From positions 4,885,937 to 4,949,936 of the forward strand of contig NC_071334.1 of assembly GCF_027744825.2 (NCBI RefSeq): a stretch of DNA of 64,000 nt, written 5' to 3'. The notes beneath the pieces were generated by a model. That model was given only the letters and a program-made list of their open reading frames with translations. It ran no database searches and was not told the DNA's origin. The position numbers and the translations under genes were made by a program. Below are positions 10,770-22,270 of this stretch, piece after piece; positions within the stretch are counted from its first letter, which is position 1, and each line of letters opens with the position of its first letter. The DNA is from Synchiropus splendidus (lineage: Eukaryota; Chordata; Actinopteri; Syngnathiformes; Callionymidae).

Positions 10770-13030
10770 GTTGAAGGAATAGCTTGTATGAAACGCATTT
10801 CTTCTGAACCCTATAGGCTCATTTGAAGAACCAAACTGTGAACTAAAGGTTACAAGTCATTAATGCATTCATGTGGATCACATGTGCGGCAGAGCTACCG
10901 TTGACAGTGGGTCCGCCATCATTTGTTACTCCCATTCTCTTACTGGTCGTACAAATATCCTCATGAATGTTTTAGAGAAAACAGTGTGGATGGAACAGAG
11001 ACAAAGTGGATAAAAATGCAGCTCCCTGCAACGGGGATAAGGCCAAAAATGTGTTTTGGAAACACAATCAGCACCATAGCAGCGCTCAGTGTGTGTTTAC
11101 ACTGCGGCCTCGACCAGTGCGCCCCATTCCACCAACAAACAACAGGAACAGAGGGGGGGCGGGATGGAAGAGGGGAAATAACGTGTAAAAAAAAGAGCAT
11201 ATCTTTTGCATATTATTTTAAGTAACTGTTCAAATTTCATTTCAGAATGGTAATCCACAAAACAAATATGTCGTGGCATATTTTAAAAAGGGAGGCTGCG
11301 CTTGCTTCAATTTCCTATTGTGGCGTTCGGGGTGTGTTTGCTCTTTTGTGTCTGTTTGAATTGATTTGCACAGCTCGGCAGACGACGGCTGAATGCTCCG
11401 ACCAAGAATCCATAATTTCATATGATCTGATAGTTCTGCAGTATTAGATTGATTTTTACCTCGGCGCTCCACCCGCCTCGGTCCCTCTTTTAGGTGTTGA
11501 TGTTAACAAACAAGCTGAGGTATCTGCACTGGCGCAGAGCAAAGAGAAGAGCAGCGTTGAGATGGGAGCTTGTTTGTTTGAGGAGGGGAACTGTTTGTGA
11601 TGGGTCTTTTTCTCTGGGAAAGGACTGTTTTTACACGACGTACTGCATGTTTGAAGACGGACAGACCAGCATGGCATGCTCTGCCCATGTGTTGTCCGGA
11701 ATAGCAGAAGAAAAATGGAGGAAATTATTCAACTTCCAACGTCCATACCAGAGCCATCGAGCAACCCAAAAACACGTGACTCATACAAGTGAACCTGAAG
11801 TCGAAATCCAAAGCTATGGCATGACCTCAAACTCCCTGAGGTTTAACCCAACCTGTGCACCACAGTTATCTTCACGTTCCGTCATTGTGTATGACATCAC
11901 AACTACGCACCTGTGTGAAGCCGCACACACAATATAACGCTGTTATTCAACCGTCTCCTCACTCATGTGCCAGGCGTTTTCTCAGTTCTTCTCAGGCTTT
12001 AAGATGAGGCACATCACATGTTGACTCTACCAAGACGTTCCTGCTGAGTGAATGCTCTGCTACATGAACTAGCATTCAAGCAGCACCTGCAACCTTCACA
12101 AATGGCGACCAGTTTTAACAACCTACCATGCAACAATCCAATATATTAGGCCCTGAAAACTAGTGTCACATGTTGTGAAGCACATGGCAAATGGCTGCCC
12201 CTCTTTCCAGCCTCAGTGCTGTACACAATTCAACAATTTGGAGTTTATTCAAAGCAACAGGCCACACTATCCACCGATTTACAAAAACAGTTTTTCAAAA
12301 TGGTCAAATGTCTTAAAAGTTCACACACATAATCACAATACAACACACAGAAGACTCGTACAAAAGACAAAACAGGGCTTCTTGAGTGGCACAACTCAAA
12401 GCGACCCTTTCCATTTGTTAAATAAAATGAAACTGCAATACCACGACGCAAATCTGATGCACAACAACAGATCGAGATCGAGTAAGTACTTTACAAAAAA
12501 AAACGCGTCACAATCGGATCAAGCTAGTCATCGGGGCTGGACAGAGAGAGCGAGCGCCGGCAGCAGGTGATGTTTAAAAACACCAGCCACGCCCCCCAGG
12601 AACCAGCCACGCCCACTCTGCAAACAGAGCGGCAGCTAAAAAAGAAAGAATACTATACAAAAGAGATTGAAATACAACGCAGGAAAAAAAGACAGACCAT
12701 GTGGTCGTAACAGAGGTCTGTGCTTGGAACTGCTTTTGCAAAAAAGCAAACACATTTTTTTATTCTGTTAATGGGTCTGTACCACACATTTCACTAAATT
12801 CATCATCTCTATATTTATGTATTTATTTATTCATAAGTTAATAGGATACAGGAACAATTGTTAGCCTTTATGATCCCTTCACCTTAGAAAGTGGCTGTTG
12901 CCATGTGTGAGTCACATTAGTCAAGTTACTGCCAACAAACTACCAGGTCAGACACGGAACCACAGCCTTGAGTTTGGCACACCTGCCACAAATAAAGTCT
13001 GCTTTTGTCCCAAGGTTTCACGCGTGACAA
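10770..13030. other. No gene seen; single-copy
   Basis: The longest frame is 11494-11937 (147 codons). It has no recognised domain and no bordering splice signals. Near 12577-12612 two CAGCCACGCCC boxes lie 20 bp apart, which is the KLF/SP type of GC box. That is suggestive but isolated. Confidence 0.45.
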
Positions 13031-13033
13031 GCC

Positions 13034-13120
13034 AACCCACCCTCACTCCCATGGCGTGATGTTTCGAAGTGGACTTTTGTGTCCGACACTGACGACAATG
13101 AAACGTTAAAGCATTCGTTC
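13034..13120 (+). mobile_element. Family B fragment
   Basis: Retains CCCTCACTCCCATGGCGT followed by an 8-10 bp deletion, then GTGGACTTTTGTGTCC and CACTGACGACAA. Only the left arm is present. Downstream sequence no longer resembles the family. Confidence 0.65.
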
Positions 13121-13639
13121 ATAGACGAATTGGCACAAAGCTTTGAGGCAACTTGAGAGAAGCTCTTGCATCTAAAGGCGTCGCCAGTGCATGCAGGTGT
13201 CAGTTGTCGCTATACGGCACCGAGAGTGAGATCTTATACGCCTCAGACAGGCTTATCAGGGAAAGTGAATAGCAGGAAAACGCATGTTGCATGATTTATA
13301 TGAGGCAAAACAAGTCTAAAACATATTTGCACTGCGCAGTGAAACAAATGAGGTTTCACTCTATATCGGGAAAATCAATACAATAACAGGCTCTGTGCAC
13401 AACGCACCCAGTGTGCATGCTTAATAAGCGCCTTCCCGTCTGCTCGGCGACTGCCTGCAAAGTTACACATTATGATATCAAGTGCTTTTTTGAACGTCTC
13501 TTTAAACTCCAATCTCAAGTCGCTCTTTCGGGATTTGGTTTGAAGACGGCGGTGTTAAGTACTAAAACCACAGTTCAGAAGAGGCTTATGTTAAGGGAGT
13601 CATCCCGAGACACTCACCTGCCGCCTTAAGACGAGAGAC

Positions 13640-14400
13640 AGGCTGCTATCAGATCACCCACCTCGGGGTTAGCCACTTTACCTGACTTGTACCAAACACT
13701 TGTCAGTGAAGCAACTTTGAAGGAAAGGAGGAGAGCAGACTGACAATTGTGGGGGGGAAAAGACAAGATAAGAGAGAGAGATAGGGATTGAGAAGTGATT
13801 GGGCTGAAGAGCGGTAATATCCTCAGAGTGTTCCTCTATCAGCCGAGCGACAGGGTGGAAGAAAGCCCAGGTATTAGCCTCTCCTGTCTCGCTGTCTTCC
13901 TCTCATTCAGCCCTTTAACGTGACGTGTCAAAAAAGCCTGAAATCCCTGCTAATACTGGTTACCCCATGAAAAACTGATCGCACTGTTTGGCTTTTTGCT
14001 TTGACAAGTTCTCTCCTGGCTCCCCCACTTATCCCAAAGTAAAAAGTACAGGGAAAGAAAAAATCTGCTCTGACATTGCCTTTACATTTTGAGCTCATTA
14101 AATCCCAGGATCTGTCTGACTTCTACCTGGATTTTTTTCATTTATTTTTTTTTACAAGAAGATAAGCCAAATTAATATGAACTCGCCGGGGATGGTTTAA
14201 ATGCCTCGTGTTATCCAGGGCCCTGAGCTCCGTCGCTCTCCACACTCAAAGTTATCATGGCGCCTGTGATAGCCTTTAAACTTGCGAGGTGAAAAGATTT
14301 AATTAACAGGAGTAGCGTTTCCCGGAGTACAAAAAAATTCAATCGTAAGGTGGGACTTAATTTTCTTTTATGAGGAAGGGACTTTCCTTCTGTGGTCAAA
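13640..14400. promoter_or_regulatory. Candidate conserved non-coding block
   Basis: A repeat-poor stretch dense in short motifs typical of developmental enhancers: GCTAATACTGG (near 13949), CTCATTAAATCCC (near 14093) and CCAAATTAATATGAACTCGCC (14167-14187). TTTGACAAGTTCTC and AACGTGACGTGTCA are also present. No frame extends through it. The call is by texture only. Alignment to other fish and to tetrapods would decide it. Confidence 0.3.
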
Positions 14401-14879
14401 GATGGGATGCTCTTAGAGTAAAGACAAAAGCGTCTTTGAAGTCTTCACATGACATATTTTCCTATTGATTTTAGTTGACGTAGAACTCAATCTCCAACAC
14501 AGGAATTGAACATTTCACCGAATCTGAACATTCTCACCCCCAAGGGGTCAAATAGTGACTATTCATTAGTGGACTTGTGCATAATATGTTGACGCCCAAG
14601 TCAGCCATTCGTGCTGCGTCCGGTTCCAAGGGGAGGGGTCAGTTCACATCTTTGTACTCGTGGTGTCGGTGCCATAACTGAAACCCATGATCATTTCAGG
14701 TGCTATACATACCAAGGGTCACCTATGTGCAAAGCGAGTGTCAACACATGGCTTTAACCTGTTTTTTTTTGCCATGTAACACGCTGGCCCTGGTATTGGG
14801 TAATACTGTGTAATAAGAAACATGCTATTGATGTGTGGACGACTGGCTTCAGTGAGTCTTTCGGGGGCAACGTCATTGG

Positions 14880-15720
14880 TAGTGATGGGTAGATGGGGTT
14901 TCATAACACAGTATTGACAGGTATATGAGGTTTCATGACACAGTATTGAAGGGTAGATGAGCTTTCATAACACAGTATTGAAGGGTAGATGAGGTTTCAT
15001 GACACAGTATTGAAGGGTATAAGAGGTTTCATGACGCAGTATTGAAGGGTAGATGAGGTTTCATGACAGTATTGAAGGGTAGAGGAGGTTTCATGACACG
15101 GTATAGAAGGGTAGAGGAGGTTTCATGAAACAGTATTGACAGGTAGATGAGGTTTCATGACACAATATTGAAGGGTAGATGAGGTTTCATGACACAGTAT
15201 TGAAGGGTAGATGAGGTTTCATGACTCTGTATTGAAGGATAGATGAGGTTTCATAACACAGTATTGAAGGGTAGATGAGGTTTCATGACACAGTATTGAA
15301 GGGTAGAGGAGGTTTCATGACACAGTATTGAAGGGTATAAGAGGTTTCATGACGCAGTATTGAAGGGTAGATGAGGTTTCATGACAGTATTGAAGGGTAG
15401 ATGAGGTTTCATGACACAGTATTGAAGGGTAGAGGAGGTTTCATGACACAGTATTGAAGGGTATAAGAGGTTTCATGACGCAGTATTGAAGGGTAGATGA
15501 GGTTTCATCACAGTATTGAAGGGTAGATGAGGTTTCATGACACAGTATTGAAGGGTAGAGGAGGTGTCATGACACAGTATTGAAGGGTAGATGAGGTTTC
15601 ATGACACAGTATTGAAGGGTAGATGAGGTTTCATGAAACAGTGTCCTGATTTTTAGAGGCCACCAGATGGCATTGTAATACTGTAATATTGTTTCATGAT
15701 ACCTCATCTACCCATCACTA
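14880..15720 (+). repeat. Family A element expanded into a 32-bp minisatellite
   Basis: The outer ends are those of a family A copy: TAGTGATGGGTAGATGGGG at 14880 and CTCATCTACCCATCACTA ending at 15720. The remaining body is AACAGTGTCCTGATTTTTAGAGGCCACCAG-type sequence near 15634-15665. Between left end and body lie about 23 tandem units of roughly TAGATGAGGTTTCATGACAC plus AGTATTGAAGGG, period 32 bp. Some units are shortened to 30 bp by loss of one CA. Variants with TAAGAGG or GACGCAG recur in fixed order, giving a higher-order period of about 126 bp. Confidence 0.9.
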
Positions 15721-16080
15721 CTTGTCGGTAGTCTGTATTTGAAATCTCAGGAGTGTGACAAAGTTTTTGATGGAAGATTGTGGGTGAAACTGCTGAAACA
15801 GAAGTTGTGGATCTACATTTCCAAAGGTGGTAAACAGGCGCCATTTAGAAAGACATACTAAGGTAATGCAAGCTTCATTTTTTTTAATTACATTTGTATT
15901 TGTCTTGTGTGGAAAATTAGACAGCCTGGGCAGCATTTTGGACAGTTCCACATTTATTCGGTGTGTTTCACCATATTCACATGGCAATAAAAACAGTCAA
16001 TAACCAGTCTTCACCACAGTAACTGTGGCAAAGAAAAGTCCATTCCTCCATAAGCACAGACGTGAAGACAGTTTTAGCAA
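15721..16080. other. No gene seen
   Basis: Short frames only (for example 15718-15987 on the minus strand, 89 codons). None has a supportable function. Confidence 0.4.
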
Positions 16081-16099
16081 CATCGAAGCTCTTTTGCAT

Positions 16100-16235
16100 A
16101 GGTTTATGCGCTTTATAATATTATTTCTTTTTTCAATTTATTGTGATATGTTGTGTACAGAGCAAGTTATGAACAGAATTTCCCTCGGGATTAATAAAGT
16201 TTTTCTGATTCTGATTTCTGATTCTGATCAGTTTG
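16100..16235 (+). mobile_element. LINE 3' terminus with (TTCTGA)n tail
   Basis: The segment AATTTCCCTCGGGATTAATAAAG (16178-16200) is followed directly by tandem TTCTGATTCTGATT sequence to about 16230. A near-identical conserved end and microsatellite tail marks the 3' end of an L2/Rex1-like LINE or its SINE partner common in fish. That identification is from memory and was not searched. Only this terminus is recognisable. Confidence 0.5.
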
Positions 16236-16539
16236 TCCATTCGTTGTTTGTCTTCTTCAATGTGTCAGGATTTCCCTGCATGCACAGGTCACCCCTGCTA
16301 AACCTGAGTCTAATTCCATTACAGGAAGTGCAAGAGTTGGGCTCAGCTCTAACACTGATCTAAGCCTCCAGTTCTTCTCGACAGTCACTGCAATAAACGG
16401 TGGAAGCAGGGTTTTCCATGCGACGGAGAGACACATCTGTGAGCAGAACTGGAGACATTACAATCCTGCGCTCATAATAAAAAGTCGGTCGCGCCGCGCC
16501 GTCCCTGCACTTAACATTAGTGAGCCCCCACCCGCTGCC

Positions 16540-17410
16540 TCCATCGAGCTTGCCATGTAAATCAATCTTAGTTATATTGCTCTAAACTTTCATGCAATAT
16601 ACGCTGAGCTTTCATTGCTTCCATAATGCACATTTACATACCTGCCGCATGAAGATACAGAGCGGGAGTGACACGCGCGCCGCTCTCGCTCACACACCCG
16701 GAGAGACTCCGGCGTGCGTGGACCTTTTTTTTTTTTCTTCCCTCCAAGATAATACAATTCCTCTTTTTCTTATTTCCTTACAATACATCTTTCAGTTCTG
16801 GCTTTTGCGTGCATGAAATTCATTTTCTAATGGAAATATTTGTTTTGTAAATCAAATATGTATTATGCACAGAATGCAAAGCACAAATTAAATTATGTTA
16901 ATGAAATGAAAGAGATATGAAATGCATATTTCATGGACAAAACATAACCCTGCCGAACAGCCATTTCTTGATAAAATCTTTAAACACACAATCTCATTCG
17001 GAGAAAGACATATTGCTGTGGCAGATAGCACCTCATTAAAATGGTCTCCTTTAATATCAGTGCTTAGTATATATGGGATTGTAAATAACCACTGGGGAAG
17101 AAGAGCCAATAATGAAATACTGTCTTTAATAGCTTGCCATTGATGTCAGCATAAAAAGTCGACGGGAGGAATATTGGAAATTGGGTGTGCGCGCACATAC
17201 AGTCAAAAGCTGTAAATGATTGCATATTTAAATGGAGCTGACTAAGGAAAAGATGATATAGATATCAGTAATAGGCAGAAAATGATGCTGACCTCACATA
17301 ATTCCACAAAAAAAAAGGCAGAGACTGTTTTAAATTTTATATTGGTTACACTTAATGAATAATAGATTCTGGAGATGCCGTTGTTGTGCCGTCCATAATG
17401 TTAATAAAAG
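16540..17410. promoter_or_regulatory. Candidate conserved non-coding block, homeodomain/POU motif rich
   Basis: Long AT-rich but non-repetitive stretch. It contains CAAATATGTATTATGCAC (16854-16871), CACAAATTAAATTATG, AAATGCATATTTCATGG (16920-16936), CCTCATTAAAATGG and TCTTTAATAGC, plus TGATTGCATATTTAAATG near 17217. POU-octamer-like and homeodomain-like cores cluster far more densely here than in the flanks. Frames across it are short and unrelated on the two strands. It is a good candidate for a developmental enhancer, but conservation has not been tested. Confidence 0.4.
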
Positions 17411-17839
17411 CCTAAGAATAGGGGGCCTGCTCTGCTCGGCCGACTAGCAAATGAACTAGACCGGCTTTTCAGCAGAAATAAATACAGCAATAAATACAAA
17501 AGCAGGGGTGTGCGCGCCGAAGAAAGGGAGAGGAAGCCGGAATGATTGAGGGGATAATGAAAGAGAGGAAAGATATAACGATAGATCGAGGAAGGGAGCA
17601 GTAAATAGATGGAAAACGCAGACACAAGAACTAGTTTTATGCGCGTCTGAGAAGCGACTCGGAGGTGTTTCTTTAAGCAAGCTGACCGCTTCAAGGTGTC
17701 TTGTTACGACTCAAATGAAGTGCCATTTAAGATCTTTATAAATGAGTTCCAACTTCATGCCAACTTTGAATTAAAAAAAAAAACACTGATGTTGCCTTAG
17801 TGAATGTCGGGATGTAGGTGACTCCATTCTGATGTAAGT

Positions 17840-17945
17840 CTTCTTGCCATCCCTCACTTCCATGGCGTCATACATTGCCTTTTGCGTGCTATACTGATGA
17901 TAAAGCGTTGGCAGCATGACACGTATAAAAAGGGGTTGGGGATAA
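17840..17945 (+). mobile_element. Family B left half, interrupted
   Basis: CCCTCACTTCCATGGCGTCATA (17852-17873), CCTTTTGCGTGCTATACTGATG and the GGCAGCATGACACGTATAAAA segment, then GGGGTTGGGGATAAGG. The family match stops at about 17946 and resumes at about 18655, suggesting a later insertion or recombination between the two halves. Confidence 0.7.
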
Positions 17946-18650
17946 GGTTGTTGTGCTCTGCGCTCTGTGCTCTTATTCTTTGTCTGTTCCACGTGTGTTT
18001 ATTTTGTTAACCCCCTGTAGTTTCCTTTTCCTTTGTCCCATCTAGCTTAATGGCAGCGCAGCTGGAGCTCATCCCGTTATCAACTCTCCTGTGGATATCA
18101 CCTGGCGAGCTCCTGGCTGCTAGATGGTCACTTCGTGTCACTCGGTAAATCTCCCAAGACTTTATCTTCCTTGTTGCTGCTCCTGAGCTTTCTAGATTTT
18201 TGTGCGCGCTTCAATTTCTCTTCAGCCGCTTTCTTTGTTCCGCTTTCTCCTCCTTGCTCCGCTTCTGTTTTCATCTCATTTCTTTAGCCAGACCGCGTGT
18301 GAGTGTTCTTAAACTCACTTTTCATTGAACGATGGTGTAGATTTTTCCCTTCGTGTGAGTTTGAGTCTTCTCCTCCACGTCGCGCTTTTAGTTGATCTGG
18401 ACCTCGTGAATTTATATCCGAGCGTGTTTGAGTTCTCCCTGTTTTTGAAGGTTGAATCTAATTCACCTCTCTTTTGTTACAGATTTTTTCCCCAGTCCCT
18501 CTGTGTATTTCCCGGTTTGTGTTTTGACTCCGGCGCCTTCAGTTGCTGTCTTCCTCGTCTGTATTTATTGTGAGTTTTGTATTAAATTTATTAATTTAAT
18601 ACCATTGTCCGTGCCTTCTGTCAGCCTGTGATCATCTGCACCTGGGTCCC
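17946..18650 (+). mobile_element. Possible insertion (LTR-like) inside a family B copy
   Basis: About 700 bp of pyrimidine-rich plus-strand sequence separates two halves of one family B copy. Near its right side it has TATTTATTGTGAGTTTTGTA, then ATTAAATTTATTAATTTAATACC. The region ends with CCTGTGATCATCTGCACCTGGGTCC, which reads like the 3' side of an LTR or LINE end. I could not define matching target duplications or exact TG/CA termini. About 100 bp of the expected family B centre is missing, so simple insertion is not proven. Confidence 0.35.
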
Positions 18651-18654
18651 TTCT

Positions 18655-18945
18655 TTTGCAATTTTGACCAAGGTGAGCCATGTGATGGTACTGGCCCTGA
18701 CGTCCAATATGATTCAGAGAGAAGAGCTTCCATTCATCTCCCCCATTCCTCGCGCCCACATCAACATCCCCACTCTGAACGTTTTTGTTTTTTTTGTCTC
18801 CGCCCTAGTTGAAAACTTAAGTCCATTGAAATGCCATTGTGTATGGAACAATGTGACGCAGAAGGCTGCCTTTGTCGTCAGTATAGGACGCAAAAGTCCA
18901 CTTCCCCAATGTCATATTTCACTGTTGGAGTGAGGCTGTGCTTGC
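18655..18945 (+). mobile_element. Family B right half with inverted arm
   Basis: Resumes with the family centre (ATTCAGAGAGAAGAGCTTCC, 18712-18731). It then runs into the inverted right arm: AAGTCCATTGAAATGCCATTG, AGAAGGCTGCCTTTGTCGTC, AGTATAGGACGCAAAAGTCC (18880-18899) and finally a degenerate CATATTTCACTGTTGGAGTGAGG. It pairs with the left half at 17.84 kb. Confidence 0.7.
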
Positions 18946-19568
18946 TTGGCACAAGTTCTTGTGTCTTACTTATCTGGTCCAGACGAACCTGCCAGTTCAC
19001 CAGAACCACCGAACTGGATCACTACCCGTCTGCCTGATCCACACTCGGTAACCTTTGGTTCTTTTGGGTTGTCCATTTTTGGATTCAAACTCAGTGGCAG
19101 CTGATCTAACAAATATTGATTTATTCAATGTTAATCCGATTTTACATTTGAATTAATATTCCGTCATCTGACCCCAGGGAATCATGCCGATCTAAAAACA
19201 CTGCATCGCATTGGGAGGCATCATCAATATATCCACCTCGAGAACCAGCTTTATGAAATTTGCTTTTCTGGAATCCCAAAACACAGTTTCCATTTAGACA
19301 ATGAAAGTCATCCTTGGATGCACAAGCATGGCCAAAGTTGGCAAAATGTTGGAGAACAGATGATGTGTTTGTGCTCAGCCATTTTGCAGATGGAGTTATT
19401 GTCATGATAAGTTGTTCATTTTCCTCAAAATTCCATTTATTTAATCATATGCAGCTGACAAGGGCAACACTGACATTGTTCGTAACACAGATAACTTTGT
19501 AAAAAAAAAAAAGAATTATTAAGGCAATGCCCTTTAAGTCCACCCTTTGGTTAGCTAGCAAAGCGAAT
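18946..19568. other. No gene seen
   Basis: Single-copy sequence with short chance frames. A (T)n-like run and the following A12 run (19501-19512) are the only simple tracts. Confidence 0.4.
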
Positions 19569-19710
19569 AGCACACACTCACACACACTCACACACACACA
19601 CACACACGCGCACACAGACACACACACACACTCACACACACTCACACACACTCACACACACTCACACACACACACACGCGCACACAGACACACACACACA
19701 CTCACACACT
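19569..19710. repeat. CA-rich compound microsatellite with internal duplication
   Basis: CACACACTCACACA-type repeats. A module containing CACACGCGCACACAGACA occurs twice, at about 19604-19621 and 19674-19691, so a 70-bp block has been duplicated within the tract. Confidence 0.9.
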
Positions 19711-19970
19711 TGTTTTAATCTATGTTGAAACAAGGGCAAGCCTAGCTATTTCTAAACACCTTTCAATGTCACTCAAGTGCTTTGTCTAGTAAAAAATAAT
19801 CAGATTAACACTTTTTAATTGTGTTTTAGATAATTGTCATTCCATTCCTCTCCTCTCCCAGAAAGGGGGGACGTACGCTACTCACACAAACACAGTGCGG
19901 GACACAAGGGGTGAGACAGAGGGGGAGGTGAGATGGAATGAGAGGGAGCGACAGATTCAGAGCGATAGCG

Positions 19971-19986
19971 AAAAAAAAAAAAAAAA

Positions 19987-20043
<57 letters not shown>
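19971..20043. repeat. (A)n-(TA)n tract
   Basis: A run of about 17 A, then CACA, then more than 50 bp of alternating AT. The translated poly-Tyr-Ile frame is an artefact. Confidence 0.95.
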
Positions 20044-20045
<2 letters not shown>

Positions 20046-20840
20046 GTAGGTGCTTAGCAAAGCTCACATTTAAGGGATTGTGTTGATGTCATGAGACCTT
20101 CAGTACGAGGCGGTAAGTTGCTTATTGTGTAGACATCATGGTAAACATCAGGGTTGACGTCTTCATTTTCAACTTCTCTTCCATATTTGTATATTTGTGT
20201 TGTTTTTAAGTGCTGTGCCTTTGAGAATGATTCAGATCCTCGACTCAATATATTCAATATACAGGTTCAGGATTTGGGCTCAGTTTATGTTTTTGAACTA
20301 GTGATGAGGGTTCCATGTTTAACTCTCAAGATGCCATCCACAGGACGCAAGCAGCAGCTTCAACACAAAGCCAGCTTTACTTTGTCATGTGACGAAGACT
20401 CATAGTGTGAAGACAAGCCCCGGCCCCGGACTTGGGCCACTTGGGGAGGTGGATTCCAGCTTTGGATGCTCACATTGGGGTGGTGATTTTTCATTTCAGT
20501 TTTTGTACCAGGCGACTGAGCACTGGACGTGGAAAACGACTCAAGTAGCGCGACTCAGGATGTTCATTGAACAACGCACCATTGAGTTGTCTGATCACTG
20601 TTTGGGCAGACAACAACCATAGGCAACAATACAAGAAAACACATAGAACATTGAGGTTTTCAGACGCATTAGCAAGCTTTCGGTGGAGGGCGAATGTCCT
20701 CGAAGAGAAGCCTTCTCATCCTATTTGTAAAGGAACTGGCAAGCCTTCAACTGCATAAATGTTATTTTGGTTTGTCAACCTTGTTTAATATAATTGTCTT
20801 TTTTGTTTGTTTTTGCTGGATACCTGCATCTAGGGCCCTG
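20044..20840. other. No gene seen
   Basis: Single-copy, with frames of 60-85 codons only. The 244-codon plus frame starting at 20694 becomes long only where it runs antisense through the LINE fragment that follows. Confidence 0.45.
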
Positions 20841-20844
20841 TCGA

Positions 20845-21350
20845 AGAAGGCTTTGAGAACTTCTTCTTTTTCTTTCAGCTTCTCCCTTCTGTGGTGGCCA
20901 CAGTGGATCATCTTCCTCCATCTGTCCTCTGCTTCCTCTTCTCTCAAACCTACAACCCTCATGTCCTCCTTCACCACCTCCATCAATCTCCTCTTTGTCC
21001 TTCCTCTCCACCTTCTGCCTGGCAGTTCCAACCTCAACATCTTCATCTACCAATGTACTGGCTCTCTCTCTCTCCTCTGTACATGTCCAAACCATCTCCA
21101 TCCAGCCTCTCTGACTTGGTCTCCAAAACACCTGAGCACATGTGCTGTCCCTCTGATCCTATCATCATCCTGCTCACTCCCAGAGAGAAGCTCAGCATCT
21201 TCATCTCTGCTACCTCCAGCTCTGCCTCCTGTCTTTTCCTCAGTGCCACTGTTTCCAAACCAGACAACATTGCTGGCCTCACCAGCCTTTTGTCACATAT
21301 CTCACCTGACACTTTTCTCCAATGTTTCCACAAGAACCCCATCCCTTAAC
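20845..21350 (-). pseudogene. RTE-type LINE 3' fragment
   Basis: The minus strand encodes two overlapping pieces. One reads AMLSGLETVALRKRQEAELEVAEMKML (in 21043-21342). The other reads MLRLELPGRRWRGRTKRRLMEVVKEDMRVVGLREEEAEDRW (in 20762-21046). This is the C-terminal tail of a teleost RTE-like protein. The pieces are in different frames. Relative to the 63-kb copy, about 40 bp are missing between CDKR and VRPAML. The 3' end, TGGCCACC...GGGAGAAG..GAAAAAGAAGAAG, lies at about 20850. No catalytic reverse transcriptase motif remains. Confidence 0.8.
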
Positions 21351-21759
21351 AGATGCTCTGCTTGGCACATGGAAGAAATAGTAAAGTATTCAGGTGTTTC
21401 CTTGCACACAAGTAAAACCGTGCAATAAAACATATCCATGAAAACAATGTCATGACATGCAGGTGCGGTGTAGTCTGTGAACCAGGGTTTTTTTTCAATC
21501 CAGTGAAGGTGAGGGATGATGAACTATGGCTCTCTCCATCGTCTGCATCGGCGATGTAAGAAGAGGTCATGTCAAGAGGGAGGAAGGTCTGGCGTAGACC
21601 AAGATGATTCTTGACAGGAGGTCACCACACGCAATCGCTTTCTCTCAACCTCAGATTACACGCTTAATTTATCTCCCCCACCCAACACATTCACTCCAGC
21701 GAAGCCTCATTGCTTCCTGCTTACTGTACGTTCTTCTACTCTACATCCTACGTCCACCT

Positions 21760-22270
21760 GTTAAAAAAATGCAAGCCAAACAAGCTTTTGAACAAATCAC
21801 TTCTCGAACCGACTTCTGGAACGGAGTGTGGTCGAGAACTGAGGTTGGCTTGTACAGTGGTACCTCGGTTTTCAAACATCCCAGACTTCGAACAAACCAG
21901 AGTTCGAACAAAAATTTCAAGATTTTTTTGCTTCTGATTTCGAACGAAAATCCAGAACTCGAACGCCCCCGAAAAAAGCCGAAAATATAATATATATAAT
22001 ATAAAATAAAATGTATTTTAAGGAAAAAATAAATATATTTCTTAAATTATTTCATTATATAAAGCACTTAAACTATACATGTATTTGTACTATGCAATTT
22101 ATTATCAGGTAAAGCTAATAAAAATGCTTTAAAAAGCCTATTTTAAGGCTTGGAACATATTATTCTTTTTCCATTAATGGTAATGGGAAAAATCGATTCA
22201 GATTTCCAACAATTCGCTTCTCGAACGACCTTCTGGAACGGATTGTGGTCGAGAACCGAGGTTAGCTTGT
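21760..22270 (+). mobile_element. Inverted-repeat DNA element of the 4.16-kb family, compound copy
   Basis: A 3' end fragment (21780-21850: ACAAATCACTTCTCGAACC, then GGTCGAGAACTGAGG) abuts a fresh 5' end beginning TACAGTGGTACCTCGG at 21853. The second element runs through TTCGAACAAAAATTTCAAG and an AT-rich middle to a right end, GGTCGAGAACCGAGG, at 22247-22261. It has the same modules as 4158-4875, with a shorter and different middle. The arrangement is either two tandem copies or one nested copy. There is no transposase frame. Confidence 0.6.

Noticed and set aside
14880..15720. CRISPR-like array of regularly spaced repeats
   Set aside because: The 32-bp units are contiguous with no unique spacers, and the context is a vertebrate genome. 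It is a minisatellite derived from a MITE end.
19445..19718. Cys/Val- and Thr/His-rich frames
   Set aside because: Translations of the CA-rich microsatellite.
20694..21428. 244-codon plus-strand open frame
   Set aside because: It owes its length to running antisense through the minus-strand RTE fragment at 20.85-21.35 kb. The residues are Ser/Leu/Pro-rich and mirror the retroelement tail.
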